A stretch of DNA of 52,209 nucleotides from assembly GCA_029251005.1 (NCBI GenBank), contig JAQXEE010000085.1:1-52209 (forward strand). Reading direction: 5' to 3'. Under the pieces are notes generated by a model that was not told the origin of the DNA, did not search any database, and worked only from the letters and a program-made list of their open reading frames with translations. This DNA is from Flavobacteriales bacterium (GTDB taxonomy: Bacteria; Bacteroidota; Bacteroidia; Flavobacteriales_C; GCA-002722245). Both the position numbers and the translations under genes were made by a program. Of this stretch, positions 18,998 through 28,307 are shown one piece after another; positions within the stretch are counted from its first letter, which is position 1; the number at the start of each line of letters is the position of its first letter.

Positions 18998-20278
18998 TTA
19001 TAAGTTTTCAATTCGTTTAACTAGGGCATCAATATCGTCTAATTCAATAATATTGGCAACGTTGAAATTCATGTCTTTAGATGCGGTAATTGTTTCTAAT
19101 CCAAACATTATTTTACCATCTTGTTTATAATACAAAACAACTTGAATTGGCATTCCAGTTGGAAGACGATCTATATTAAACTCTTCATCCTTTAAAGACC
19201 AACTTGATAATACACCATTTAAATCGGGAAAAACAAACTGCACTTTCGCTGTTTTAGGAATTCCAATTGCATTAATCTTACAATCATATGAAGCGCCATA
19301 TTTAGATATTAATTGATCAATATTACACCAGTTAAGCGTATTGAAATTTAATGAGATAACATTAGGATTAAGGTTAAATGAGAATGTAGAATCCAGTAAA
19401 ATTTCGCACCCAATATTATAAACGTCTTCTCCAAAATCATAGTTTGTATATGCAGTTGTTTCTTGATCTCTTAATCCATACTTAGTAACCCAATCAATTG
19501 TTGTATAATAAGCCCATTCATCATTTTCGGAATTAAAAGCTATGTGAATTTCTCCTTCGCTTTCGATTGTTGACCAAATTACATAATCAAAAGGACCATC
19601 TTTATTTAATTCTTTTTTTATGTTGGGTTCCAACAAAGACTTCATTTCTTGGATTATCTTCCAAATTTCTTGTGGACCTGTTTCATTGATTGTTAAAGAT
19701 AAATCGAATAAGAGGTTGCTGAATATATCGCAAGAATTATTCCCTGCATATTCTGTAGCTGTCCAAGTTCCATTTTGTCCTAAAGTAGTTACTTCACTTT
19801 CCTCTTTTTCAATCCAATTCCACCCTTGAATATTTGAATTAATGGTTGAGTTTGGGTTTTGGATACTGAACGAAACACCATCTGCAAGTTTTAATATATT
19901 ATTGTTTTGTTTGACTTCAACTAAAAATTCACCTTGGGATTCTAATGGACCTTGATCTGAATTTGTAGGCATATTCGATAGAATCATTTCAGCTTTAGTA
20001 GTGATCTCGATAATACTCACTTCAACATTTCCAGTAATTGAATTACCGTTTTTATCAACAAAGGCATTTTTAGGGAAGGTTATTAAATTTCCTTTGTCAG
20101 TTGTTATAGAAATGACTTCGCTTGCATTAACAACGCTATATTTAGGTTGAGGAGCAAACTGAAGTAACTCCTCTTGGAGTGTTTCAATTTTATTAAGGTT
20201 TGTGTAAATTGGAGTTGGTTTTTTACACGATTGTAAAAACATAAACCCTACGATAGCTGTCAGAATAATTTTTTTCAT
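18998..20278 (-). CDS. hypothetical lipoprotein, Bacteroidota type
   Basis: lipobox FLQSCKK; FPKNAFVDKNGNSITGNVEVSIIEITTKAEMILSNMPTNS...LESQGEFLVEV pattern. Confidence 0.7.
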   Translation of the reverse strand: MKKIILTAIVGFMFLQSCKKPTPIYTNLNKIETLQEELLQFAPQPKYSVVNASEVISITTDKGNLITFPKNAFVDKNGNSITGNVEVSIIEITTKAEMILSNMPTNSDQGPLESQGEFLVEVKQNNNILKLADGVSFSIQNPNSTINSNIQGWNWIEKEESEVTTLGQNGTWTATEYAGNNSCDIFSNLLFDLSLTINETGPQEIWKIIQEMKSLLEPNIKKELNKDGPFDYVIWSTIESEGEIHIAFNSENDEWAYYTTIDWVTKYGLRDQETTAYTNYDFGEDVYNIGCEILLDSTFSFNLNPNVISLNFNTLNWCNIDQLISKYGASYDCKINAIGIPKTAKVQFVFPDLNGVLSSWSLKDEEFNIDRLPTGMPIQVVLYYKQDGKIMFGLETITASKDMNFNVANIIELDDIDALVKRIENL

Positions 20279-20364
20279 TTTACTTGTTGTTATTGTGTTT
20301 GTATAATAAACAAGTGTTTAAAAGATACAAGGTGATGTTTAGAATTTAAGAAAACGATAACGGT

Positions 20365-20407
20365 AAATAACAAAAACCCACTGATAATCAGTGGGTTTTT
20401 GTTATTT
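20365..20407. terminator. 43-nt palindromic bidirectional terminator-like hairpin
   Basis: AAATAACAAAAACCCACTGAT-A-ATCAGTGGGTTTTTGTTATTT, perfect 21-nt arms, downstream of the nfu-like gene (minus). Confidence 0.8.
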
Positions 20408-20430
20408 ATTTTTAAAAAAATAAGTTGAGA

Positions 20431-21051
20431 CTATAAGCTTACAGATTCAACTTCCTTTACCTCTGGGAACATTCTTGTAAGTAATCCTTGGATACCTTGT
20501 TTTAAAGTTACTGTGGATGATGGACAACCAGAGCAAGCACCTCTTAAGGCAACATGTACGACTCCTTCTTTAAACTCAACAAAATCAATTGATCCACCAT
20601 CACTTTCAACAGCAGGACGAATATATTCATTTAAGGCATCAATTATCTTCTCATCCAATTCACCTGTAGAGACGTTAAACTTGACCTCTTCTCCTTTTTT
20701 ATCGGCTAATTGGTCAGATTTAATAGCGTGCGGTTGCAGGGCGTCTTTTTTTATAATCTCTTTGTCATTTTTTAAATAATCAGAAATGAAATTACGTGTT
20801 TCCATAACAACCATATCCCAATCAATTTTATCGTTTTTTGTTACTGAAACGTAATTGCTAGAAATAAAAACGTTCTCTACAAAAGGGAAGTTTAAAACGG
20901 CTTCAGCTAAGGGAGAATTAGTTGCATCATCACTGCTTGAGTAGTCTAAAGGGGCACCCGGGTTAAGAACTTTATTTGCAACAAATTTCATAACGTCAGG
21001 ATTGGGAGTCATTTCCGCATATACTGTTATTGGTACTTGACGAGCAGCCAT
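20431..21051 (-). CDS. NifU/Nfu-type Fe-S cluster scaffold protein
   Basis: Nfu N-terminal domain (TPNPDVMKFVANK...) plus C-terminal GACSGCPSSTVTLKQGIQGLL. Confidence 0.92.
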   Translation of the reverse strand: MAARQVPITVYAEMTPNPDVMKFVANKVLNPGAPLDYSSSDDATNSPLAEAVLNFPFVENVFISSNYVSVTKNDKIDWDMVVMETRNFISDYLKNDKEIIKKDALQPHAIKSDQLADKKGEEVKFNVSTGELDEKIIDALNEYIRPAVESDGGSIDFVEFKEGVVHVALRGACSGCPSSTVTLKQGIQGLLTRMFPEVKEVESVSL

Positions 21052-21067
21052 AATTCTTAATTTTTTA

Positions 21068-21075
21068 CAAAGTTA
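21068..21075 (-). promoter_or_regulatory. -7-like element TAACTTTG upstream of nfu-like gene
   Basis: matches TAnnTTTG on the minus strand. Confidence 0.35.
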
Positions 21076-21194
21076 ATAAAGCTAGTCTTTTAGACCAATT
21101 TTAATCATTGAATTTAACGATATGGTCTTCATTGATTTTAGGTACAAAAAAGACTCCTAAAAAAGCGGCTTTAAATTTAAAGAAATAATAAATC

Positions 21195-21755
21195 TTACAA
21201 GTCGACTTTTCCGTTTGATAAATTGTAAAAAGCACTCACAATTTCAACACCTTCATTTTTTACAGCATCGCTAATAATTGATGATCTTGTTATTAAATTT
21301 TTAGCTGAAAACTGAGCATTTACTTTAACAACTTCGTTTATATCAGTTGATCCTGATTGCGAAATAGCGGGTTTAATTTCAGCCAATAAGTGATCTAGGC
21401 TTTCACTTCCGCCACCATTTGCCAAGGCAGCCCCAACCGCGCCACAGCTTTCATGCCCCATTACAACAATTAATTTTGTTCCTAGATGTGCAATTGCGTA
21501 CTCGATAGAAGCAACTGTTGATTTATTAGCAATGTTACCTGCAACTCTAATTACAAATAACTCACCTAAGCCTGTATCAAATGCTAACTCAGGAACAACA
21601 CGAGAATCTGCACAACTTAAAATGATTGCCCATGGAGCTTGTCCTTCTGTTAAACTTTGAATTCTTGCGGAGTCTTGATTGCTTCTTTCAACTTTTCCTT
21701 CTACAAACCGGATATTTCCAGCCTTTAAATTTTGTATTGCATCTTTAGCTTGCAT
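21195..21755 (-). CDS. beta-class carbonic anhydrase
   Basis: CADSRVVPE and HESCGAVGAA zinc ligand motifs, RVAGNIAN. Confidence 0.92.
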   Translation of the reverse strand: MQAKDAIQNLKAGNIRFVEGKVERSNQDSARIQSLTEGQAPWAIILSCADSRVVPELAFDTGLGELFVIRVAGNIANKSTVASIEYAIAHLGTKLIVVMGHESCGAVGAALANGGGSESLDHLLAEIKPAISQSGSTDINEVVKVNAQFSAKNLITRSSIISDAVKNEGVEIVSAFYNLSNGKVDL

Positions 21756-21858
21756 AATGAGCGTTTAAATTACGTAACGATAATATTAAGATAAAAGTTT
21801 AGGAAAGTATAAATAAAATGTTGCTAGTTAGATTTGTTAAATGAGCATATAAAAAATA

Positions 21859-21876
21859 CTGAGAGATTTACCTCAG
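21859..21876 (-). terminator. possible terminator after DUF3078 gene
   Basis: short CTGAG/CTCAG stem followed by a T-run on the minus strand. Confidence 0.4.
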
Positions 21877-21901
21877 CTTTTTTATGGTAATTCAAATAAA
21901 A

Positions 21902-22822
21902 TTATAATTTGTAAGATAATCCTAAAGTGATAATTTCTTTAAATTGAGTTCTTGGTCCGTTAACTTCATTAATTCCGTCTCCGTCATCATCTCTCGTAAT
22001 TTTAGCATCGTCATCATAAATAAGGTTCGTGTTAATACTAACAGTAATTAACTTATTGACTTTCATTAAGATCATTAAATCCCAGTTAATATCAATGTTT
22101 TGGGGATTTTTCAAATAATTAGAGAATAAGCCTAAAGTAGTTGTTAATTTAACATTCTCCATGATGTTTTTTTGGTAATTAGCACGTATATACCCTCCAA
22201 TTTCATGTCTAACATGTTTTCCTTCACCAACACCAAAAGCACCTGCATCGGCTAGTTTTTCGTCTAAAACAAAAGTTGACTTAGATGTAATAGGAGAGAG
22301 AAATAAACCTAAAACATCTTTATGTTTGTAGTTCATTCCTCCGGCACCTAATAAATAACCAGGTGCCATAAATGAAGATATTGAAACGGAATCGTTTGGA
22401 TAGTTATATCCGTTAGCAAATTGGGTTTTAAAGTTTAAAAGTCCTGCATAATACCATTTTTCGGTCGCTTTTAGTCCGTACTTGGATGTTAACTCTATAT
22501 TATCATCTGTTTTCTGAAGATCCGCCTTATCTTGTTTAAGTAAACCATACCCCAAATTCAATGTGTTTTCCCAAGATGATTTTTTTCCTGTAAAGTTTAA
22601 GTGAAAGTTTGTTATTCCATTTACAGAAATAGAATTGTTACCTCCTGCAGCCCAGTTTGATAAAGTTACTTGACTAAATCCAAGGTTAAATAATGCTCCT
22701 TTATCCCAAGATTTTACAGTATCCGTTTTCGACTCTATTTTTAAGTTTTTCTCAGCATCTGTAACTTGCGAAAAAGTAGAAATTGTGCATGTTAAAGCTA
22801 TTGCTATTAGTAAATATTTCAT
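21902..22822 (-). CDS. DUF3078 domain-containing outer-membrane-like protein
   Basis: signal peptide MKYLLIAIALTCTISTFSQ; WDKGALFNLGFSQVTLSNWAAGGNNSISVNG. Confidence 0.8.
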   Translation of the reverse strand: MKYLLIAIALTCTISTFSQVTDAEKNLKIESKTDTVKSWDKGALFNLGFSQVTLSNWAAGGNNSISVNGITNFHLNFTGKKSSWENTLNLGYGLLKQDKADLQKTDDNIELTSKYGLKATEKWYYAGLLNFKTQFANGYNYPNDSVSISSFMAPGYLLGAGGMNYKHKDVLGLFLSPITSKSTFVLDEKLADAGAFGVGEGKHVRHEIGGYIRANYQKNIMENVKLTTTLGLFSNYLKNPQNIDINWDLMILMKVNKLITVSINTNLIYDDDAKITRDDDGDGINEVNGPRTQFKEIITLGLSYKL

Positions 22823-22839
22823 CTTAAAAAGTCTTTGCA

Positions 22840-23646
22840 TTAATTATTTTGAACGTGAACATCCATTTGAGGGTAAGGGATACTTAATCCTTCTTTATCA
22901 AATGTCTTGTATACATTTTCATTCATTGCGAAGTAAACACCCCAGTAATCTGAAGCATCAACCCAAACTCTAACGGCAATATTAACCGAACTATCACCTA
23001 ATTCACTAACTGCAATAAAGGGCTCAGGATCTTGTTTAATTCTTGAATCAATTTTAATAAGGGTACTTAAAACTTCTTTTGCTTTATCAATATCATCACC
23101 ATACCCAATTCCAAAAGTCCAATCTACTCTTCGAGTTGCTTCCTTTGAAAAGTTTACCATCGAACCAGTTGAAAGTTCGCCATTTGGAATAATAATATGC
23201 TTGTTGTCTGGTGTTTTTAAAATAGTATTGAAAATTTGAATTTCAAATACACTTCCAGTATGCCCCTGAGCAGTAATTACATGACCAACTTCAAATGGTT
23301 TGAAAATAAGAATCATAATTCCACCAGCAAAGTTTTGTAAAGTCCCACTTAATGCTAGTCCAATAGCTAAACCCGCTGCACCTAATATAGCAACGAAAGA
23401 GGTCATTTCAACACCTAGCATACTTAATACACTAATAACCAAAAGTGCTTTTAGAGAAATGTCCAACATGCTTCTTAAAAATGGTTGAAGAGAATCGTCA
23501 ACATTTTTTGAATGCATTACTTTTGCAACAGCCGCAACGAATTTTTTAATTATCCATAGTCCGATGATTAAGGCAAGAATAGCTCCAGTAAGCCGGTAGC
23601 CAAAGTCGAGGGCATAAGTTTTAATCAGATTGATTATTTGTTCCAT
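22840..23646 (-). CDS. small-conductance mechanosensitive channel, MscS family
   Basis: GAAGLAIGLALSGTLQNFAGGIMILIFKPFEVGHVI pore-lining TM3 and beta domain. Confidence 0.93.
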   Translation of the reverse strand: MEQIINLIKTYALDFGYRLTGAILALIIGLWIIKKFVAAVAKVMHSKNVDDSLQPFLRSMLDISLKALLVISVLSMLGVEMTSFVAILGAAGLAIGLALSGTLQNFAGGIMILIFKPFEVGHVITAQGHTGSVFEIQIFNTILKTPDNKHIIIPNGELSTGSMVNFSKEATRRVDWTFGIGYGDDIDKAKEVLSTLIKIDSRIKQDPEPFIAVSELGDSSVNIAVRVWVDASDYWGVYFAMNENVYKTFDKEGLSIPYPQMDVHVQNN

Positions 23647-23666
23647 TTTTGCTAAATTTAATTTGG

Positions 23667-23674
23667 CAAAAATA
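23667..23674 (-). promoter_or_regulatory. -7-like element TATTTTTG upstream of mscS-like gene
   Basis: matches TAnnTTTG on the minus strand. Confidence 0.4.
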
Positions 23675-23783
23675 GGTATATAAATTTGGTTAGAGAATCT
23701 TTTATCAGATGAAGAGTAAAAGACAAAACTTATTGACTAATAAATAAATGTCAAATGGGTTAGGAGGGGATTGAGATATAAGA

Positions 23784-23821
23784 ATCCCTTTTAAAAATCC
23801 GATTGGACCTTTAAAAGGGAT
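23784..23821 (-). other. stem-loop downstream of lipoprotein gene
   Basis: ATCCCTTTTAAA...TTTAAAAGGGAT 12-nt arms with nested TCC/GGA in the loop; weak T-tract. Confidence 0.5.
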
Positions 23822-23830
23822 AATTGAATG

Positions 23831-24232
23831 TTATTTTTTTACTAAAACAATTTTACCAGTTTCTTGGTCACCATCTTCATTAAACAAAATAATTAGATTT
23901 GCTTCTTCATTTTTGACATGTAACGAAAATTGAGATCCTTTTCCTAATTCAACATCAAGCTTACCATCTTTAACAGTGTAAGTCCCTTTTCTGTTTCCAA
24001 CAACAGGCCCTTTCATATTTACGTTACCTTCTTTAAATTCAACTTCACCATCTTTAAACAATGAAACGATTGAATTAATCATTGCAGCGCTTTGAGCATT
24101 TAGTTCTGCTTTTCCTTCAATATGTTGTTCAAACTTCCAAGCACCTTCAACATTAATTTTTTTAGTAGGTTCCTGATTACAGGCGGTAAAGAATAAAACC
24201 GCCGAAAATAAAATTGTTATTGTCTTTTTCAT
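23831..24232 (-). CDS. hypothetical lipoprotein, lipocalin-like
   Basis: MKKTITILFSAVLFFTACNQE lipobox; VEGAWKFEQ...GTYTVKDGKLDVEL pattern. Confidence 0.65.
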   Translation of the reverse strand: MKKTITILFSAVLFFTACNQEPTKKINVEGAWKFEQHIEGKAELNAQSAAMINSIVSLFKDGEVEFKEGNVNMKGPVVGNRKGTYTVKDGKLDVELGKGSQFSLHVKNEEANLIILFNEDGDQETGKIVLVKK

Positions 24233-24330
24233 AATTTGTTTTGATTATATAGTACTACAACACCTTTTTAAAAATAGGTTACACTAAAAAGACAAACTTA
24301 ATTAGGATTGTATTTCAGTGTTGTAGTTTA

Positions 24331-25044
24331 TTAAAATTCAATTTTTATTGGAACTGTATAAACCACAGGAACTGCTCTATCTAATTGCTTTCCAGGAATC
24401 ATACTCGGTAATTTTTTCACAGCCGCAACAGCCGCATCATTTAAAACAGGATATTCACCTTTCATTGTTGTAACATCGATTACTGCGCCAGAAGGAGATA
24501 CTACGAATCGAACATATACTGTTCCTTCATAACCCATATCTCTTGCAATATCTGGCATAACAAAAGCTTCATGAATTCGCTTGTTTAAAAGCTTTCTTGT
24601 ACAAGCGTTTCTTTGCATATTATTTCCTTCCGAACATTCCTTGTAATGAGGCATATTCTTTACGAAAAATAATGGTGCGGCTTCTACTTCTTCAGTGTCT
24701 TCATCTGAAGTATCTTCTTCAATTTCTAATTCTTCGTTATCTTCTTCTTCGAAATCTTCCTCTGGAATTTCAATTTCATCCTCAACAATTTCTAATTCAG
24801 GTTCTTTTGGTTGTTGTTTTGGAGGGAGAGTAACTGGTGGTGGAATTTGAATAGGTGGTGGAATTAAAGGAGGTAAATCTTCTTGCATTTCATCAATACT
24901 TACTTTGAAATTGTAAGAAACCTTGTCGTAAGATTTTAGAGAGAACGCCACAAATACTAAGCCTGTAATAGCTATAAATCCAAGTGCTAAAAACACTTGT
25001 TTAAATTTATCTAGATTAACATTATCGTTTTTTCTTTTTTTCAT
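24331..25044 (-). CDS. TonB family energy transducer
   Basis: one N-terminal TM, proline-rich then acidic spacer, C-terminal GYEGTVYVRFVVSPSGAVIDVTTMKGEYPVLNDAAVAAVKKLPSMIPG. Confidence 0.9.
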   Translation of the reverse strand: MKKRKNDNVNLDKFKQVFLALGFIAITGLVFVAFSLKSYDKVSYNFKVSIDEMQEDLPPLIPPPIQIPPPVTLPPKQQPKEPELEIVEDEIEIPEEDFEEEDNEELEIEEDTSDEDTEEVEAAPLFFVKNMPHYKECSEGNNMQRNACTRKLLNKRIHEAFVMPDIARDMGYEGTVYVRFVVSPSGAVIDVTTMKGEYPVLNDAAVAAVKKLPSMIPGKQLDRAVPVVYTVPIKIEF

Positions 25045-25240
25045 TTATCAAAATGATTAGTTGTTTGATACAACGCCATACTTCCCTTAAAATTACTAAG
25101 TAAATTAATGTGAACGTTTATTTTATCAAATTTTTACAAGCAAAAAGCAAATTTGTATTAATATTAACTACTAATATTGCATTTTTATATAATTTTTAGC
25201 CTTTTGGGATATTTGACTTTATGGTAAACAGGTTTTTTCT

Positions 25241-26350
25241 TTGAATAAGATTTTTAAAATAGTTTGCATTGCAATGTGCTTTTTTTTGGCAACTGGATTT
25301 TTCTTTTTTCCAGGTGTTTTCGAAAACAAAGCACAGCTTGCGTTGGTTATTGATTTTTCGAAAAGTAGTGAGAAAACGATAGAATCACTTACTCAAAACT
25401 ATTGGGAGTTATATACTGAATTCAGAGCTCAAAATCCATTTATAGAAATTGAAATCGCTTTGATTGGTTATTCTCGGAAAGCATTCAACGAGAAGAATAA
25501 TTATGTGAAAATAATTTCAGATTTTAAAGACCCTCCCGAGGTTGCATTCGAATATTTAGTTCACAATAAAATAGGAAGCAGTGTTGCCGAAAATAATGTT
25601 GGTTATGCTTTAGATATAGCCTTACAAGGTTTATCATGGAGTAATAGCGAAGCGGTTAAAAAGCAAATATTTACCATTGGGAATGGTGCTATAAATTCCA
25701 GTTTCTCTTTGGCAAAAAAAGTATGTGAAAAAGCTAAAAAACGAAATATTAAGGTTAACTTTTTATATTTACTACAAAAAGACAAAGATAAAAATTTTGG
25801 GTTTTGGAAAACCCTTAAAAAAATGTCTGGAGGAAAATTAACAACACTAGTTCCAAAATACTTAGTTGGTAACGGACTTCTTGAAGCTGAAAATAATATT
25901 GCAAGAATAATTAAGGAAAATGCGGTTTTAAATAGTACTTATGCCTTTTACGGTGATGGTAAAGAGAATTATGATTTCATGAACGATATAGATTCAAAAT
26001 CGATTGCGTTAGGGGACCGAGTTATTTCAAACAGAGTCCTTTTTAAGGCAAGTCCATTTTTTCAAGGTAAAAATGCAAATTGGGATTTAGTTGATTTTGT
26101 TAACTCTAAGAAGAATCAAGATTTTAATTTAAAAAATCTAAGTGTATTTGGGGATTATAAAAATATGGATGAAACACAATTAAAAAAGTCAATATTGACT
26201 TTAGCATCAGCACGGAAATCAAGCTTACAAATCATTAATAAGTTGTTTCAAGAGAATTTACAGATCAATGCATTGCGACCTAAGCAACCGGCTTTTAAGA
26301 AAGATTTTTCAGAAACAATTTTATCAATATTTTCAGAAGGTGGATTTTAG
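25241..26350 (+). CDS. secreted/anchored von Willebrand factor A-like protein
   Basis: TTG start, hydrophobic N-terminus, ALVIDFSKSS fits the MIDAS DxSxS motif, later FTIGNGAINSSFSLAKKVCEKAKKRNIKVNFLYLL. Confidence 0.6.
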   Translation: MNKIFKIVCIAMCFFLATGFFFFPGVFENKAQLALVIDFSKSSEKTIESLTQNYWELYTEFRAQNPFIEIEIALIGYSRKAFNEKNNYVKIISDFKDPPEVAFEYLVHNKIGSSVAENNVGYALDIALQGLSWSNSEAVKKQIFTIGNGAINSSFSLAKKVCEKAKKRNIKVNFLYLLQKDKDKNFGFWKTLKKMSGGKLTTLVPKYLVGNGLLEAENNIARIIKENAVLNSTYAFYGDGKENYDFMNDIDSKSIALGDRVISNRVLFKASPFFQGKNANWDLVDFVNSKKNQDFNLKNLSVFGDYKNMDETQLKKSILTLASARKSSLQIINKLFQENLQINALRPKQPAFKKDFSETILSIFSEGGF

Positions 26351-26828
26351 TTATATCGATTTAATAATACTTATTCCTGTTGTTTATGGGATTTATAAGG
26401 GATTTACAAAAGGGATTATTCTGAGTTTAACTACTCTCATAGGATTAGTTTTAGGAATCTATGGAGGTGTTAAGTTTTCACATTTAACATCTAACTATTT
26501 ATTTGAAGAACATCAAATAGATATTCCTTTATTGGCATTTGCGCTTACGTTTTTACTCATAATGGTAGGAATGCATTTATTGGGTAAGTTACTCAGTAAG
26601 TTTGCGGATATTTTAGCACTTGGTTTAATAAATAATTTGGCGGGAGCTATTTTCGGAGCCGCCAAAGCGGTTTTAATTTTAGCAGTTGTATTGTTGTTTT
26701 TCGAAAACATCAATCAAAAGTTTCATTTGTTAGATATAGAAGAAGTGTCAAAATCTGAGCTTTACGGTTTTGTAAAACAAACCTCCGATATTGTTTTCCC
26801 ATATTTTGAGGAGCTGAAGAATAATTAA
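26340..26828 (+). CDS. CvpA family membrane protein
   Basis: GTG at 26340 gives MDFSYIDLIILIPVVYGIYKGFTKGIILSLTTLIGLVLGIYGGVKFS; overlaps upstream CDS by 11 nt. Confidence 0.8.
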   Translation: MDFSYIDLIILIPVVYGIYKGFTKGIILSLTTLIGLVLGIYGGVKFSHLTSNYLFEEHQIDIPLLAFALTFLLIMVGMHLLGKLLSKFADILALGLINNLAGAIFGAAKAVLILAVVLLFFENINQKFHLLDIEEVSKSELYGFVKQTSDIVFPYFEELKNN

Positions 26829-26830
26829 TT

Positions 26831-26838
26831 TATCTTTG
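26831..26838 (+). promoter_or_regulatory. Bacteroidota promoter: TATCTTTG -7 with TTTG at 26805-26808
   Basis: TAnnTTTG plus upstream TTTG at near-canonical spacing, before the aminotransferase gene. Confidence 0.5.
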
Positions 26839-26894
26839 CTCTCGAATAAATTTTCAAAATTCACAGAATTTAAAATGTTATATAAATTATAATT

Positions 26895-28136
26895 ATGAGC
26901 GATTTAGCTGCATTACAAGGAAAGTACGATGAAGCGAAGGCAAGGAACCTAGCTTTAGATATGACTAGAGGTAAGCCAGGATCTGAGCAATTAGATTTGT
27001 CTTTACCAATGTTAGATTTAGTAACCTCTTCAGATTATAAAACAATCGCAGGTGGTGACTCTAGAAACTATGGAGGATTGGATGGTATTCCTGAAGCTAA
27101 AGAATTATTTAAAGAATTTTTAGAAACTGAATCAACAAATGAAGTAATTGTTGGAGGAAACTCTTCCCTTACTTTAATGCATGATACTATAGCAAGATGT
27201 ATTTCTCATGGTAACTCATCTTCACCAGTTGCTTGGGGAAAATTAGAAAAAGTTAAATTTTTGTGTCCTTCGCCAGGATATGATCGTCACTTTTCAATTT
27301 GTGAGCATTTCGGAATTGAAATGGTTCCTGTTGATATGATTGAAGGTGGTCCCAATATGGATCAAGTAGAGGCTTTAGTTTCTGCTGATGACTCTATTAA
27401 AGGTATTTGGGTGGTACCCAAGTATGGTAATCCAACTGGAACATCAGTTTCTGATGAAGTAGTTGATCGTTTAGCAAAAATGTCAACAGCTGCTGCTGAT
27501 TTTAGGATTTTTTGGGATAACGCATATACAGTTCACCATTTATCGGATGATTTTGATGTAATTAAGAATTTATTTGCTGAATGTAAATCAGCTGGAAACC
27601 CTGATAGAGTTTTTGTTTTTGGATCTACGTCAAAAATTACATTTGCTGGTTCAGGAATTTCGGGGATTGGAGCTTCAGAAAGTAACATTAATTGGATGAA
27701 AGGTCATCTATCAATGAGTACAATTGGACCAGATAAAATCAACCAAGTCCGTCATATGAGATTCTTCAAAAACTTTGCAGGCTTGAAAAATCATATGAAA
27801 AAGCATGCAGTTTTAATCAAGCCAAAGTTTGATATTGTGATTTCTATTTTAGAAGCACAATTAGGAGGAAAGAGTTTAGCATCTTGGACAAACCCTAAAG
27901 GGGGTTATTTTATTTCTTTAGATACAAACAATGGATGTGCGAAAAGAGTTGTTCAATTAGCTTCAGAAGCTGGAGTTAAATTAACTGCTGCTGGTGCAAC
28001 ATTCCCTTACAAGAATGATCCAAAAGATAGAAACATTCGTTTAGCCCCAACTTTACCTTCAGTTGAAGAAATTAAGTTGGCGATGGAAGTTGTTTGTTTA
28101 TGTGTTGAGTTAGCTGACGCTGAGAAAAACGCTTAG
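26895..28136 (+). CDS. PLP-dependent aminotransferase (class I, 'MocR-type' aspartate aminotransferase subgroup)
   Basis: LALDMTRGKPGSEQLDLS, NYGGLDGIPEAKELF, YGNPTGTSVSDE, FGSTSKITFAGSGISG (PLP lysine). Confidence 0.88.
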   Translation: MSDLAALQGKYDEAKARNLALDMTRGKPGSEQLDLSLPMLDLVTSSDYKTIAGGDSRNYGGLDGIPEAKELFKEFLETESTNEVIVGGNSSLTLMHDTIARCISHGNSSSPVAWGKLEKVKFLCPSPGYDRHFSICEHFGIEMVPVDMIEGGPNMDQVEALVSADDSIKGIWVVPKYGNPTGTSVSDEVVDRLAKMSTAAADFRIFWDNAYTVHHLSDDFDVIKNLFAECKSAGNPDRVFVFGSTSKITFAGSGISGIGASESNINWMKGHLSMSTIGPDKINQVRHMRFFKNFAGLKNHMKKHAVLIKPKFDIVISILEAQLGGKSLASWTNPKGGYFISLDTNNGCAKRVVQLASEAGVKLTAAGATFPYKNDPKDRNIRLAPTLPSVEEIKLAMEVVCLCVELADAEKNA

Positions 28137-28160
28137 TAAATAACATTTTTAATAAAATTG

Positions 28161-28194
28161 AAAGGCCCTTGGTTTATACTGAGGGTCTTTTTTT
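28161..28194 (+). terminator. terminator after aminotransferase
   Basis: AAAGGCCCTTGGTTTATACTGAGGGTCTTTTTTT. Confidence 0.7.
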
Positions 28195-28307
28195 ATGCTT
28201 TTTGATTTATCCGAAGAATCATAATCCGAGTCGCATGTCATCTTTAGGATTAAGCATCAAAATGTTTAGCGCTTAATGTTCAGATAAAAAAGGATATCTT
28301 CGTAGTA

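Noticed and set aside
24254-24327. 10-nt perfect inverted repeat ACTACAACAC / GTGTTGTAGT with 54-nt spacer
   Set aside because: Several such pairs are expected by chance in 52 kb of AT-rich DNA and no T-tract follows; not reported as a structure.
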